From Discostella pseudostelligera (lineage: Eukaryota; Bacillariophyta; Thalassiosirophyceae; Thalassiosirales; Thalassiosiraceae): a DNA stretch of 12,208 nt. The stretch spans positions 1-12,208 of the forward strand of contig JALLBK010000629.1 of assembly GCA_036940085.1 (NCBI GenBank). The letters are read 5' to 3'. A program made the position numbers and the translations under genes. Under the pieces are notes generated by a model. The model worked only from the letters and a program-made list of their open reading frames with translations. It was not told the origin of the DNA and did not search any database. Below, piece by piece: positions 1 through 8,300 of the stretch. How positions within the stretch are numbered: position 1 is the stretch's first letter; each line of letters opens with the position of its first letter.

Positions 1-32
1 CAAAGAGTTTATAGTCAGAGAGAGAATAGATA

Positions 33-2537
33 ATGGAGAATGGAGCACGTTGTGCAACTTCGAGCACCCATTCATTCCATGACATGCCGCGACACCAGGC
101 CCAGGCCAATCCATCAACGCGGCCCTCAAGTCATACTTCGGCGGCGGCGGAGGTGCACCACAATATTCAATGCCGAACAAAGTCTCCGTCGCATGGTCTG
201 TCGAAGCGGGAAAGAAGTCGTAGTCGAGGTCGGAAACAGTATGGTCGCCCCACCACTACAACTACCTCAAAATCACAGGATAATAATTTTGGCAACTCCA
301 ACGCCAGCAGCCGATTTTCAGAAGAGTCGACTCCATCGTCACGGGGAAATAATTGTTCCAACCTTAGTAGTAGGAAACACTTCGACTCTGCGGTAGTAAA
401 CGGGGGATCCATCAATGAACTTGGAATATGTGTCCGCCATCCACATATTGAGCTATGCTGTCGAGACTCCATTTCTTCTCCATGGAGGGTAGTGCTGCAA
501 GAATGTCCACTGTGTTCATTGGATCTTAGCAAATTACACAAGCCTGCTACTACTTCCTCAAAAGTTGTTGGTGACAAAATTAATAATAGCATTGATGGGG
601 TAACAAATTCCAGCCAGCCCTCTTCGTCGACAACTACCACCACCCAAAGAACTTCGACAGAGGAGGAATCATCGGTGAAATCATGGACCATGTCAGATGT
701 GTCTTCGGGAGACAGGGAGAGTAATAAATGCAATAATCCCTCGGGGACCAACCACCGACGAACTCCTCCACCACCTTGGACACCCAATGAGAATCACCAT
801 TCAAGAAATGTGGCTAATTCCGTCCAATTATTGAAGGAGTTGGGTAGAAAATTAGCTGTTGAATCACGAACATCAACGGGAGGAGGTGCAGCAGCAACAG
901 CAGCAACAACAGCAGGGGCGGTCGCTTCGGACGAGGTTCTGTTACCAACCACCGAGGGGATGTCAACACGTCCACCACCTCCTCCCTTGAATAGAAGGCA
1001 GCAGCAGCAACAACAACAACCAAGTAGTAGTGCACGCACTTCCTCGCGAAGGGTGGGGGCACAGACATCATCTTCTGCCGGAGGAGTTGGAGGAGATGGA
1101 ACAAAGGGGAGTATATTAGTGGAAGCATCAGACATTATCGCCCGAATGGAGAGTTTGACGCAGGGGGAATCGAGCAAGTCCAATAGATCCAGGAGGAACT
1201 CTCCCCACGTGAAGCAACCAACGGATGGTGTTGGTGGTGGTGATTCCGTGGAGAGGGTGGCTGCGGAAAAGTTGGAACGGGTGCAACGTCGAAAGGAGAG
1301 GGCTTTGAGGAATGCTGCCAAACTTAAAGCACGGGAGCAACTGAAACAGCAGCAAGAATACGATGAAGTAGGAGTGTTGGCAGTTGCTACCCACCCGATG
1401 ATAGATCCTACATTAGCCTTAACTACACGCAGGGGTAGAGCCGGGCCTCCTACCAGTGATATCCTCCTCGAGGCCGCTCAGATACGTGATCGGGCTCGAC
1501 GAAGTGCTAGTCGGTCGAGGGAGCGGCTGAAGGCGGCAGCCATATTTTGTGGGGAGGCACCACCCGTAGAAAACATCGATCAATCCGAGGATAATCGTTC
1601 GTTATTGACTACTGAGAGGAAAAGAAGCATCTTTAATCCGCATGGCTATGAAGAACAACCAACACCACCTGTTATTGAGAGGAGAAGTCAAAGTAGAGAA
1701 CGGAAATGGAGTAGCATTGCCAGGAGCACTACTGCAAATGAAGCTGAGGGTGCTTGTTACATTTCCCAAGCAATCGTAGCCAAAGATGAAAAGGGAAGAA
1801 GTGGCAATCGTGGTCGAAGTCTACCCCGTACTTCCATCCGACAATCCGAGGAATTGCTGAGTCGCCGTCGTGACATGAGACAAAAGATTGTCGATATGAA
1901 GAGTAGCGCTCAGTCTAGGACGGAACATCGCCGCACGTTGGGTACCGAGCTAACTGATGATTATTTACCGTCAAATGAAGAGGTGGAATGGACGCGTTCT
2001 CCCAACGATGCCGAGTTAACAAGGAGAGGCAGACCAAGCGAGCGGAGACGAGGTAGATCGCGGTCGGCGGTGCGAGATGGTTTTTCCAGGATGCGATCAT
2101 CGTCGTTGAATGTGTTCCAAAAGAAAGCAGATAAAGAAAGCGATGTGGAGAATGAAGTACACACTGTTGATAGCGGGAAACTTTCGATAGCATCCTTTAA
2201 GCATTTGATGTCTCGGTGTCGAACTCGTTCGCTGTCGTTGAGTCGTCGCCGTCGAACTAATCAGAACGATGGTAGCTGGTTGACAGATTCAGAGATTACA
2301 ATGGATAGACGTGGTAGTATCGGCTCAGCATCCGCTGACTCGGAGATCGGCACCACTAAGTCATCGTCCACCTCGGGTATTTTCAACAAGTTGTTATCAA
2401 AGGAAAAACATTCGAATGATCCAAGCCGTTTCCGATCGCCTAGACGTGGCCACTCTCAGGAACAAAAGCGAAATACTCCTACAACTTACGACAAATGGGA
2501 AGCAATGAGTGAGGGATTGGGCTCACGAGGATGGTAG
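33..2537 (+). CDS. Large Ser/Arg-rich disordered protein with a short Cys/His motif, function unknown
   Basis: This is an uninterrupted 834-codon frame. An in-frame TAG at 27-29 lies just before the ATG, so this is the first possible start in this exon. I do not recognise a named family. Most of the protein is low complexity: RSRSRG-type basic/serine clusters near residues 59-68, about 495-505, about 675-690 and towards the C-terminus; proline runs before a seven-residue Gln tract (about 323-329); and Thr and Ala tracts. Two parts look ordered. One is a Cys/His motif at residues 133-161 (C133, H136-P137, W151, C158-P-L-C161). The other is a charged segment, probably helical, at about 406-450, rich in Lys, Arg, Glu and Gln. 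The many R-x-x-S and SR dipeptides would suit basophilic or SR-type kinases; this is inference. No membrane segment or signal peptide is seen. An upstream exon outside the window cannot be excluded. I am confident it is coding, but the role is unknown. Confidence 0.85.
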   Translation: MENGARCATSSTHSFHDMPRHQAQANPSTRPSSHTSAAAEVHHNIQCRTKSPSHGLSKRERSRSRGRKQYGRPTTTTTSKSQDNNFGNSNASSRFSEESTPSSRGNNCSNLSSRKHFDSAVVNGGSINELGICVRHPHIELCCRDSISSPWRVVLQECPLCSLDLSKLHKPATTSSKVVGDKINNSIDGVTNSSQPSSSTTTTTQRTSTEEESSVKSWTMSDVSSGDRESNKCNNPSGTNHRRTPPPPWTPNENHHSRNVANSVQLLKELGRKLAVESRTSTGGGAAATAATTAGAVASDEVLLPTTEGMSTRPPPPPLNRRQQQQQQQPSSSARTSSRRVGAQTSSSAGGVGGDGTKGSILVEASDIIARMESLTQGESSKSNRSRRNSPHVKQPTDGVGGGDSVERVAAEKLERVQRRKERALRNAAKLKAREQLKQQQEYDEVGVLAVATHPMIDPTLALTTRRGRAGPPTSDILLEAAQIRDRARRSASRSRERLKAAAIFCGEAPPVENIDQSEDNRSLLTTERKRSIFNPHGYEEQPTPPVIERRSQSRERKWSSIARSTTANEAEGACYISQAIVAKDEKGRSGNRGRSLPRTSIRQSEELLSRRRDMRQKIVDMKSSAQSRTEHRRTLGTELTDDYLPSNEEVEWTRSPNDAELTRRGRPSERRRGRSRSAVRDGFSRMRSSSLNVFQKKADKESDVENEVHTVDSGKLSIASFKHLMSRCRTRSLSLSRRRRTNQNDGSWLTDSEITMDRRGSIGSASADSEIGTTKSSSTSGIFNKLLSKEKHSNDPSRFRSPRRGHSQEQKRNTPTTYDKWEAMSEGLGSRGW
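429..515 (+). other. Cys/His motif in the Ser/Arg-rich protein, possible metal-binding knuckle
   Basis: Codons 133-161 of the first gene encode a Cys-x2-His-Pro-x-Ile-x-Leu stretch. A short variable linker follows, then a Trp and a closing Cys-Pro-x-Cys. It is the only hydrophobic, Cys-rich patch in an otherwise hydrophilic protein. The spacing could hold one zinc ion through C133, H136, C158 and C161, with C142 and C143 as alternatives. I have an impression that similar short motifs recur in other diatom proteins, but I could not check this and know no domain name for it. Confidence 0.45.
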
Positions 2538-2730
2538 ATAAGCTGAGGCAAGATTGATGAATTCGAAACATACAATTAATGATATATATCTAGTGATAGT
2601 AGATAAATAATGATACGAGTAGTCGACACCATCATCGAATAAGATCTTCCTCTTGAAAGTCCATTTGAATTTGAGCCCGAGCCCAAAGCAAATCATTGCA
2701 TGCATGGCCAGGTCAACAAATTTTCCATGT

Positions 2731-2880
2731 GGGTGAGCCAACCGAACATCCGCATCTCATCTGCCACGTGGCAGAGAGAATCAACCGTACATCCGCATAT
2801 CATCTGCCACGTGGCAGGGTGAGCCAACCGTACATCCGAATCTCATCTGCCACGTGGCAGGGTGAGTCAACCGTACATCA
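2731..2880. repeat. 43-bp tandem repeat, three full copies plus a partial fourth
   Basis: Full copies lie at 2731-2773, 2774-2816 and 2817-2859, followed by a partial copy at 2860-2880. The period is exactly 43 bp with only a few substitutions and no indels. The unit runs from GGGTGAGCCAACCG through ACATCCGCATCTCATC to the palindrome TGCCACGTGGCA. The array begins about 190 bp after the stop of the Ser/Arg-rich gene, inside a 0.93-kb stretch with no supported protein gene. There are no unique spacers, so it is not a CRISPR array. Confidence 0.9.
2761..2860. promoter_or_regulatory. Three phased CACGTG palindromes (G-box-like sites)
   Basis: Each 43-bp unit ends in a perfect 14-bp palindrome CTGCCACGTGGCAG, at 2761-2774, 2804-2817 and 2847-2860. 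The CACGTG core is the classic target of bZIP and bHLH dimers (family knowledge). A spacing of 43 bp is close to four helical turns, which would place all three sites on one face of the DNA. Whether they act as an enhancer is inference. The nearest downstream gene on the same strand is the tRNA-Gly gene, and the nearest upstream one has just ended, so the target is unclear. Confidence 0.4.
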
Positions 2881-3471
2881 TCCCCGTGCTACTGGATCAA
2901 ACAAGTGTCCCAGGAGCACTTTAATTTTTGTACTATTCCTATGTAGACTCTAGGTAAGGGTGCAACAAATTGCCCCGTCGATAACTCAATAAGTATTCGG
3001 CCAATCACTTTAATAAGTAAATCGATGGAAAGTATATGAAAAGGGCATTCTTTTATTGGGCTGGAGAGGCCGAAATTCCCTCATCTCTAGTACAGAATCG
3101 ACGTAGAACCGCCGTAGAAAAATGTCCCCAAACTTGCCGTCGTTCAACTCGCCTCCGTAACAAGCATCATGTTCAATAAAAAAATACTCAACTATTGAGT
3201 GTAGCCAGAATACTAAGCTCTCCGGAGATATATTTATCAAAAAAATTGATTAAGAATTCACCGAGTTATTGATGTCGGCGTGAAGGCCATTCCGGTGACA
3301 CAAAAAATTCGGTTTTGTGCGCACAACCCATAATTTTTTGTTTGTGGGGACACATTTTTTTGAGGGACACAAAATTGTGCTTGTAGCGTGGTACTCCGTA
3401 CATCATCTATCATTCTCACCTTCCATGCTGCCTCCATTGTACATATTCACTTGATCTTCTTAATATGTGGA
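2881..3471. other. Intergenic stretch without a supported gene
   Basis: This A+T-rich stretch separates the tandem array from the tRNA-Gly gene. It holds a small hairpin at 3299-3319 (CACAAAA / TTTTGTG, loop AAATTCGG-like), several related TTTTGTG/CACAAAA words up to about 3390, and a weak inverted similarity between 2977-2997 and 3257-3275 (TCRATAACTC-like). A 76-codon minus-strand frame at 3010-3240 lies within the weak inverted pair but resembles nothing I know. The arrangement could be the remains of a small transposon, but the support is slight. Confidence 0.35.
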
Positions 3472-3542
3472 GCGCTAGTAGTTTAGTGGCAAAATCGAAC
3501 ATTCCCATTGTTTGGCCCCGGGTTCGATTCCCGGCTGGCGCA
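3472..3542 (+). tRNA. tRNA-Gly (anticodon CCC)
   Basis: This 71-nt cloverleaf decodes GGG. The acceptor stem pairs GCGCTAG (3472-3478) with CTGGCGC (3535-3541), with discriminator A3542. The D arm is GTTT/AAAT around AGTGGCA. The anticodon stem GAACA/TGTTT encloses the loop TTCCCAT, giving CCC at 3504-3506. The T arm is CCGGG-TTCGATT-CCCGG (3518-3534). There is no intron, and CCA is not encoded, as expected for a eukaryotic nuclear gene. The D loop and the GGTTCGATTCC box supply the internal A and B promoter boxes for RNA polymerase III. A T-run follows within 20 bp. Confidence 0.95.
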
Positions 3543-3553
3543 ATTGCTTTGCC

Positions 3554-3559
3554 TTTTTT
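3554..3559 (+). terminator. Pol III terminator of tRNA-Gly
   Basis: A run of six T residues lies 12 nt after the discriminator base, the usual RNA polymerase III stop signal. Confidence 0.8.
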
Positions 3560-4079
3560 GAAGGGGTATCACTTTGATTGGCCAATTCATTATGCAGGAG
3601 TACGATATCATCTCCTAGTAGCTTCAATTGCACAGATTACCTATTTTACATGCTATCGTACCTATTAGCAATACCTAACAATGGATCGGAATATGGTTCA
3701 TGAGCGTCAGAGTTCGGATCTATACTCAAACGCGAACGAGTGACAAATGCATAGAATTGTTTCAACAGACAGGTCCAGATCAATAGCCCACAGTAGATGA
3801 AAGAAGAGCCAAGCTGGGTTAAAACGTTGATATGGAATTCCTTCTACGAAGACTTTGACACCCGTTTTGCATCCAATTGTTATTGAAACCTTTTGTTCCA
3901 AGGACACAGCTCATGGAGATTAAAAGAGCCCGGGCAACGCCTATGGTACTTCGATTTCGATCATCCTCTGAACTTTCGGCAATCATCACATACAGTTTCA
4001 ACAAAACCAAAACTCACCTCCATTCGACTTCCAAGTGAAGTCTCGCAACATTATTCCTCTTGGCATATTACGCGAAGCT
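3560..4079. other. Unassigned stretch between tRNA-Gly and the 3' end of the FKBP gene
   Basis: No gene can be supported here. The minus strand carries two overlapping open stretches of about 65 codons (3707-3907 and 3819-4010). The first opens on GTG rather than ATG. A GTGAGT donor-like word occurs on the minus strand near 4022, and an AAAAG|GT acceptor-like word near 3893. A tiny spliced gene, or a 3'-untranslated region of the FKBP transcript, is possible, but neither frame resembles a known protein. Confidence 0.3.
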
Positions 4080-4975
4080 TCACCTCTTTCCGTATAGCTT
4101 CACATCCAACACCAAATCAGGCTGATACACTCGATCGGGATTGCAATAAATATTCTTAAATCGTTGGAATTCCCCAATGGCCTCGGATGCAGGAGGGATG
4201 GGTCCTAGTCCTTTGCCATTTTCGCATTCGTCTCCTACCAATGGAACAGAAACAATAGTTCCACGCGTGCGACGGGGATAGAGAGATGAGAGATGAAATT
4301 GAATGAGCAAAACACCGACGACGTGAGACATGAAGGAAACAATGCATATTGAAAAACAGCCCATAACGAACACATCAATACACACAACTTACGAATCGAC
4401 AACGCTGCCTTTGACTGATACGCCAACTTGGGCGGAATAATCACCCGTCGTATCCCCCCCGGAGTCATACTTGATACTGCCTCCTCCAATCCAGGTATCG
4501 TCGAACCATCGCCCAATCTCCATCGATAGGGTTGACCTGCCTCGACAGTGCTGTAGATCTTACTTCCGTATCGTGCCCCGGTGGTGGACATGATGTAGTC
4601 TATAGAAACGACTTGTCCATTGGTGGGTGAAGATGTTGATGTAGATCCGAGTTTGACATCGGCATATTGCAGTCCGGAGGGTGTGGTGATGAATTGTAAG
4701 TCGGGTGTTATGTTTCCTGGAGAGACGGCAGCATTGGCGATTGTTGTGGGTGTGGAGAGAATGGTGGATGCTGCTGTAATTGCAGCGATGTAGGGAGACT
4801 GGAGGAGGATGGACCTTCGGGTACTTGTAATTGAGCTGTCGGAGGATGAAGGAGATGTTGATGTTGGCGGTTTCGACGGAGGTAGTGAGTTTCCAACCTG
4901 CCACGGGGTGCAGCTTCGCGGTAGAACGAAGAGGAGAGATGCTAATAGGCAAGATAATATTGATCTTGTCGTCAT
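4080..4975 (-). CDS. FKBP-type peptidyl-prolyl isomerase, predicted thylakoid lumen (spliced: 4975-4393 joined to 4234-4080)
   Basis: The spliced product is 245 residues. Residues 5-18 form a hydrophobic signal-peptide core. A Ser/Thr/Pro-rich stretch (about 26-52) suits a plastid transit peptide. A twin-arginine pair (53-54), a hydrophobic segment and Ala-Asn-Ala (80-82) then form a Tat-type lumen signal. The FKBP fold starts near residue 98: PSGLQY, VVSIDY, GDGSTIPGLEEAVSSM, GGIRRVIIPPKLAY. Exon 2 supplies GLGPIPP and the closing LVLDVKLYGKR strand. FKBPs catalyse cis-trans isomerisation of Xaa-Pro bonds and help fold or assemble lumenal photosynthetic proteins (family knowledge). The usual Phe-Asp pair after the first strand is replaced by Tyr-Gly-type residues, and the pocket Trp of FKBP12 is Leu, so catalysis may be weak, as in many lumenal relatives. 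The start is the first ATG of the leader. It is transcribed divergently from the IQ-repeat gene, with about 390 bp between the two ATGs. Confidence 0.9.
4235..4392 (-). other. Spliceosomal intron of the FKBP gene (158 nt, phase 1)
   Basis: On the minus strand the donor is ATTC|GTAAGT (first intron base 4392) and the acceptor is TTGGTAG|GAGAC (last intron base 4235). Without splicing the FKBP frame runs into unrelated sequence and loses its final strand. With splicing the split codon C|GA becomes Arg, and the GLGPIPP and LVLDVKLYGKR ends follow in frame to a TGA. The intron contains pyrimidine-rich CTCTCATCTCTCTATCCCC before the acceptor. Confidence 0.88.
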
Positions 4976-5073
4976 ATTTTTACAATAGAGGGGCTACTGA
5001 GTACTACCTGTACTACGCCTCCGAACATGATCATGGTTGGTGGTGATGGCTGAAAATGAGTGGTTGGTGAGGA

Positions 5074-5095
5074 TGCCACACATCATGATGTGGCA
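5074..5095. repeat. Inverted repeat TGCCACA-N8-TGTGGCA
   Basis: Seven-base arms, TGCCACA (5074-5080) and TGTGGCA (5089-5095), flank CATCATGA. The arm core TGCCAC/GTGGCA is the same half-site that meets without a spacer in the G-box palindromes at 2761-2860. It may be a split binding site for the same or a related dimer; this is inference. Confidence 0.5.
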
Positions 5096-5105
5096 ATGGA
5101 GGTGA

Positions 5106-5184
5106 TTTCCCGCCATTTTCGCCCATCGCCAAAGATTCTTCCCACCATTTTCGCCAAACAGAGTCCTACTCTTTTTGGCGGGAA
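5106..5184. promoter_or_regulatory. Cluster of E2F-like motifs
   Basis: TTTCCCGCC (5106-5114) fits the E2F/DP consensus TTTSSCGC. GGCGGGAA (5177-5184) is the same core on the other strand, so the two face each other. Between them a 14-bp near-identical direct repeat, CC(G/A)CCATTTTCGCC, occurs at 5110-5123 and 5142-5155, exactly 32 bp apart (about three turns). E2F factors drive S-phase genes in eukaryotes, including algae (established knowledge). Activity here is inferred only from motif match and clustering. Confidence 0.5.
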
Positions 5185-5345
5185 CATCTTCCCCACCTCT
5201 CACATGAATGGCGGCTGCACCATGAACTACCATGAAGTGACAGTGATGATACTTAGTACGACCGCGGCTTTGTCTCCTTCCTTGTCCCCGGCTAATGACG
5301 TTGATGTGGCGCACACCATGATGATGATATGCCGCCATACTTAAT

Positions 5346-5351
5346 ACGCGT
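5346..5351. promoter_or_regulatory. ACGCGT box close to the start of the IQ-repeat gene
   Basis: ACGCGT sits in the palindrome TACGCGTA (5345-5352), 17 bp before the IQ-gene ATG. It matches the MluI cell-cycle box of fungi. The position may be in the 5' untranslated leader. A single hexamer is weak evidence, made slightly more interesting by the E2F-like cluster upstream. Confidence 0.3.
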
Positions 5352-5368
5352 AGGTCATAGTTGATGCC

Positions 5369-8300
5369 ATGCCGAGCCGTCCAGGCGGCAGACGACGGCG
5401 CCTAATTCAAGCGATTGTGCCAAGTAACAATGCTGAAACGACACCGTACTACACCTCCGTTCCGACGTCGTCGCCCTCCTCTCCCGGCTTCTCGCTCCGT
5501 CGAAGGGGGAGAAATAGCAGCAATGATCCCAGGAAACAACAACAACTCATTAATTCTGAAAACAACTTTGTTACCATGGGATTTCGACCTGTCGATACTG
5601 CCGCTGTCCCTGGACAACATGGGTATCGAATAGATGTTTCCAGAGATGGGTCCATGATCACGGCTGTGCCGGTGGACGACTTGCCATTGCATGGAGGAGG
5701 AGGCGGCGGCGGGGTTGGTGGTGGTACTAGCAGATTTAAGGCACCGCCACCTCGTCCATCTCCTCTCATGTTTGGCCAAGAACTTTCATCGTCGTCGTTG
5801 CACGGTAGCTCACAGCATGGACTCTTGGATGCACGGGGGAAACAACGAAATAAAATGAAGCTTATGAAGCCTATTGTCAAATCATCAAATTTATCATCCA
5901 TTAATGAACAACCTTCCACAATTCATACTACTGATACTGACTCATTCTCCAACGATCCGAACCATACGGCAAGAGATAAACTGAAACAGGCCAAGGGGTT
6001 TTTGGCATTCACTAAAGCAGGGACAAGACATATTAATTCTATTACTCGGCAGCAGCAGCAGCAGCAAGATCAACCAAAATCCCCTCGAAAGACCAAAGTC
6101 AGGTGGGATTTGAATTTGTCCCCCAAACGGCATAGCAGTAAGCCTCAATCACAAATACTACAACCACAGGTGTCGAGAAGTAGTAGTAGTGGAAACTTGG
6201 ATGATGCTAGCTTTGGAAGCTTTCCTATTTTGAGTCCAAATCACAAATTTGACGATAGTTCTTCTGCTAGGGATGACATGAACATTAACAGAGATGGCGA
6301 AGACTCTAACAAAATTGATTCTACTGCCGGTGTCAACAATAACGAGAATCACCACGGAACACATGAGGAGGCAGCCGGCGCTCCATCGAACGAAGCTCTT
6401 CTACAACAACGCATGGCGGAACTTCAATCGCAAAAGAAAGAACTGGCAGAGAATATAACAAAGAAGGGTCTCATAAAGGGGACGCTGATTTCGGCCATTG
6501 ATGAAAATCTCAGAAGAAATACTGTACGGATGAAAGTATTAGATGACGAGTTGAGAGAAATTCAATCGCAAATGAAATCAGATTATTCGCAGCAACATCA
6601 ACAGCTTCATCCTTACCTTCCAAGCTTGAGTCAAAGTGCTAGTTTGGAGTCCGCCACTCCGGCACGACGAATACAGAGAAATCCAAGTGGAGCGTATGAT
6701 GAGATTGACGATCCAAGCATCACCGCCGATACGGAGTCAGTGGCGGACTTGTATCGTAAAGAGAAATCCGGAAAGGTTTTGGTAACAGGATTGGATCCAC
6801 CATCCTGCTCTAGTACACCGCCTCCGCCAACGATTGAAGAAGAGATGAGGTACCACCACCAGCAGCAGCATTACTATCGTAGAGAAGCCAAGGAGCCCGA
6901 TGGACCTCGGTTATCAGCAATTCTTCGCGCCAATGAAAATGGTGTAGGTCATGGCAATACTTCTGATGCGGGCATAAATTTTGATGGATGGAACGACAGT
7001 GTGCTGATGCAGATGCCTCCGACTGCTCGGAGAAAGGTATCGCCTACACATCGAAATGTCACGGAAGCAGAGCGAACAATGCCATTCTCGGGACGTCCTC
7101 CATTGCATCACCCTCAATATCCGCAGATGAAACAACAACATATTCAAAGCAACCAATCAAGTGGAAAGTTTGTTCCTTTTAATCTGCATCGTGAAGTTAA
7201 TGACACGGAGGAATTAAAATTTGCATCAACAAACTCGTACGACACTCCCTCGGCTGATTTTGAGGGTGGAACGAGCAAGAATGTAAGGGATCTCAGAGAT
7301 GACGTATCGTGGGAAGGAGAGCATTTTGATGTGGATGCCTTCAATGCGGAGACTGGGTCATTCGTATCTTCGGAGCACCATGACGTTTATCGGTGGACGG
7401 ATAAAAAGGATCATGTTGTGGTGTCAGAACACTATGTTCGAGAAGAGCATCATCTCAATCATCATCGTCAGCAGCAGCAGCAGCGAGGCGACTTCGACAG
7501 AGCAGCTGCACCAATCAATGCACCCTATTCAGATTTAATGGAGTCGCATTCCGACCCCGGCTTTGTTCTTGCTGTTGCCGCGGTAGTGATACAGACGGCA
7601 GTTCGTCGTTTTCTTGCCGAGATTGCAGCCGAAGAGAGGCGGTATGCAGTCAATGTGATACAAACTGCATTATGCAATTGGATGGCACGGAAGAGACATC
7701 CGTACTACTACAAATCAAGCACATCGGTTTCTAACCAATTTGGGCCTCCGCAACGTACTACTACCAAGCGTGTCATGTTCGAAGACGATTACAACGAATT
7801 CTGTCATTTTGCTGCAACCGAAATACAGCGATGTTATCGTGGATGGTGGGCAAGAGATGGAATTGAAGTCGATCACTTCGCAGCAACTACTATTCAGAGA
7901 ATATTTCGCAGCTGGTGGGTTAGGGAAGGTTTGGATGTCGATCGATATTGCGCAGTGGAAATCCAGCGAGTTGTACGGGGTTATCTCAGCCGAATGAGGT
8001 ACATCTATGATCGATACTGCATAATTGTGGCGCAGTCGGTAGTACGACGATATCTTGCCTTCTACACGTCCGCAGTCCGGCTGGCGAATATTCTGTACAT
8101 ACAGGCAATTTGGAGAGGGTACATGGTACGGGCAGAGCTGAGGCGCTATGTGAGAAGTGGACAAGAAATTGCCGCTATCTTCATTCAATCTCAATGGAGA
8201 TGCTACGATGCTCAGATGAATTATATCAATACACTTGCTGATATATTAATTGTGCAAAGCGTCATTCGGCGTTGGTTGACCATCCGAAAGACAAGGAAGA

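Larger units (their letters stand above)
4976..5368. promoter_or_regulatory. Divergent promoter region between the FKBP and IQ-repeat genes
   Basis: These 393 bp separate two divergently transcribed ATGs, so both promoters must lie here or nearby unless 5' exons were missed. They contain the 10-bp palindrome CATGATCATG (5026-5035), a 7-bp inverted repeat at 5074-5095, a cluster of GC-rich E2F-like words (5106-5184) and an ACGCGT box (5346-5351). Open frames on both strands here (5060-5344 and 4994-5338) overlap each other and show no recognisable protein, so I treat them as chance. Confidence 0.6.

Noticed and set aside
2731..2880. CRISPR-like periodic repeat
   Set aside because: The whole 43-bp period is repeated with no unique spacers, and the surroundings are eukaryotic.
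3010..3240. 76-codon minus-strand frame as a gene or transposase remnant
   Set aside because: No recognisable motif, A+T-rich surroundings, and the flanking inverted similarity is weak.
3465..3668. Plus-strand frame of 67 codons
   Set aside because: It runs through the tRNA-Gly gene, so it is a chance reading of tRNA and flanking DNA.
3707..4010. Small spliced minus-strand gene using the GTGAGT near 4022 and the AG near 3893
   Set aside because: The joined product would be short with no known similarity, and one frame has only a GTG opening. Donor and acceptor words alone are common.
4994..5344. Two opposed open frames of 94 and 114 codons
   Set aside because: They overlap each other in the divergent promoter and encode His/Met-rich, unconserved-looking sequence. 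Regulatory motifs explain the region better.
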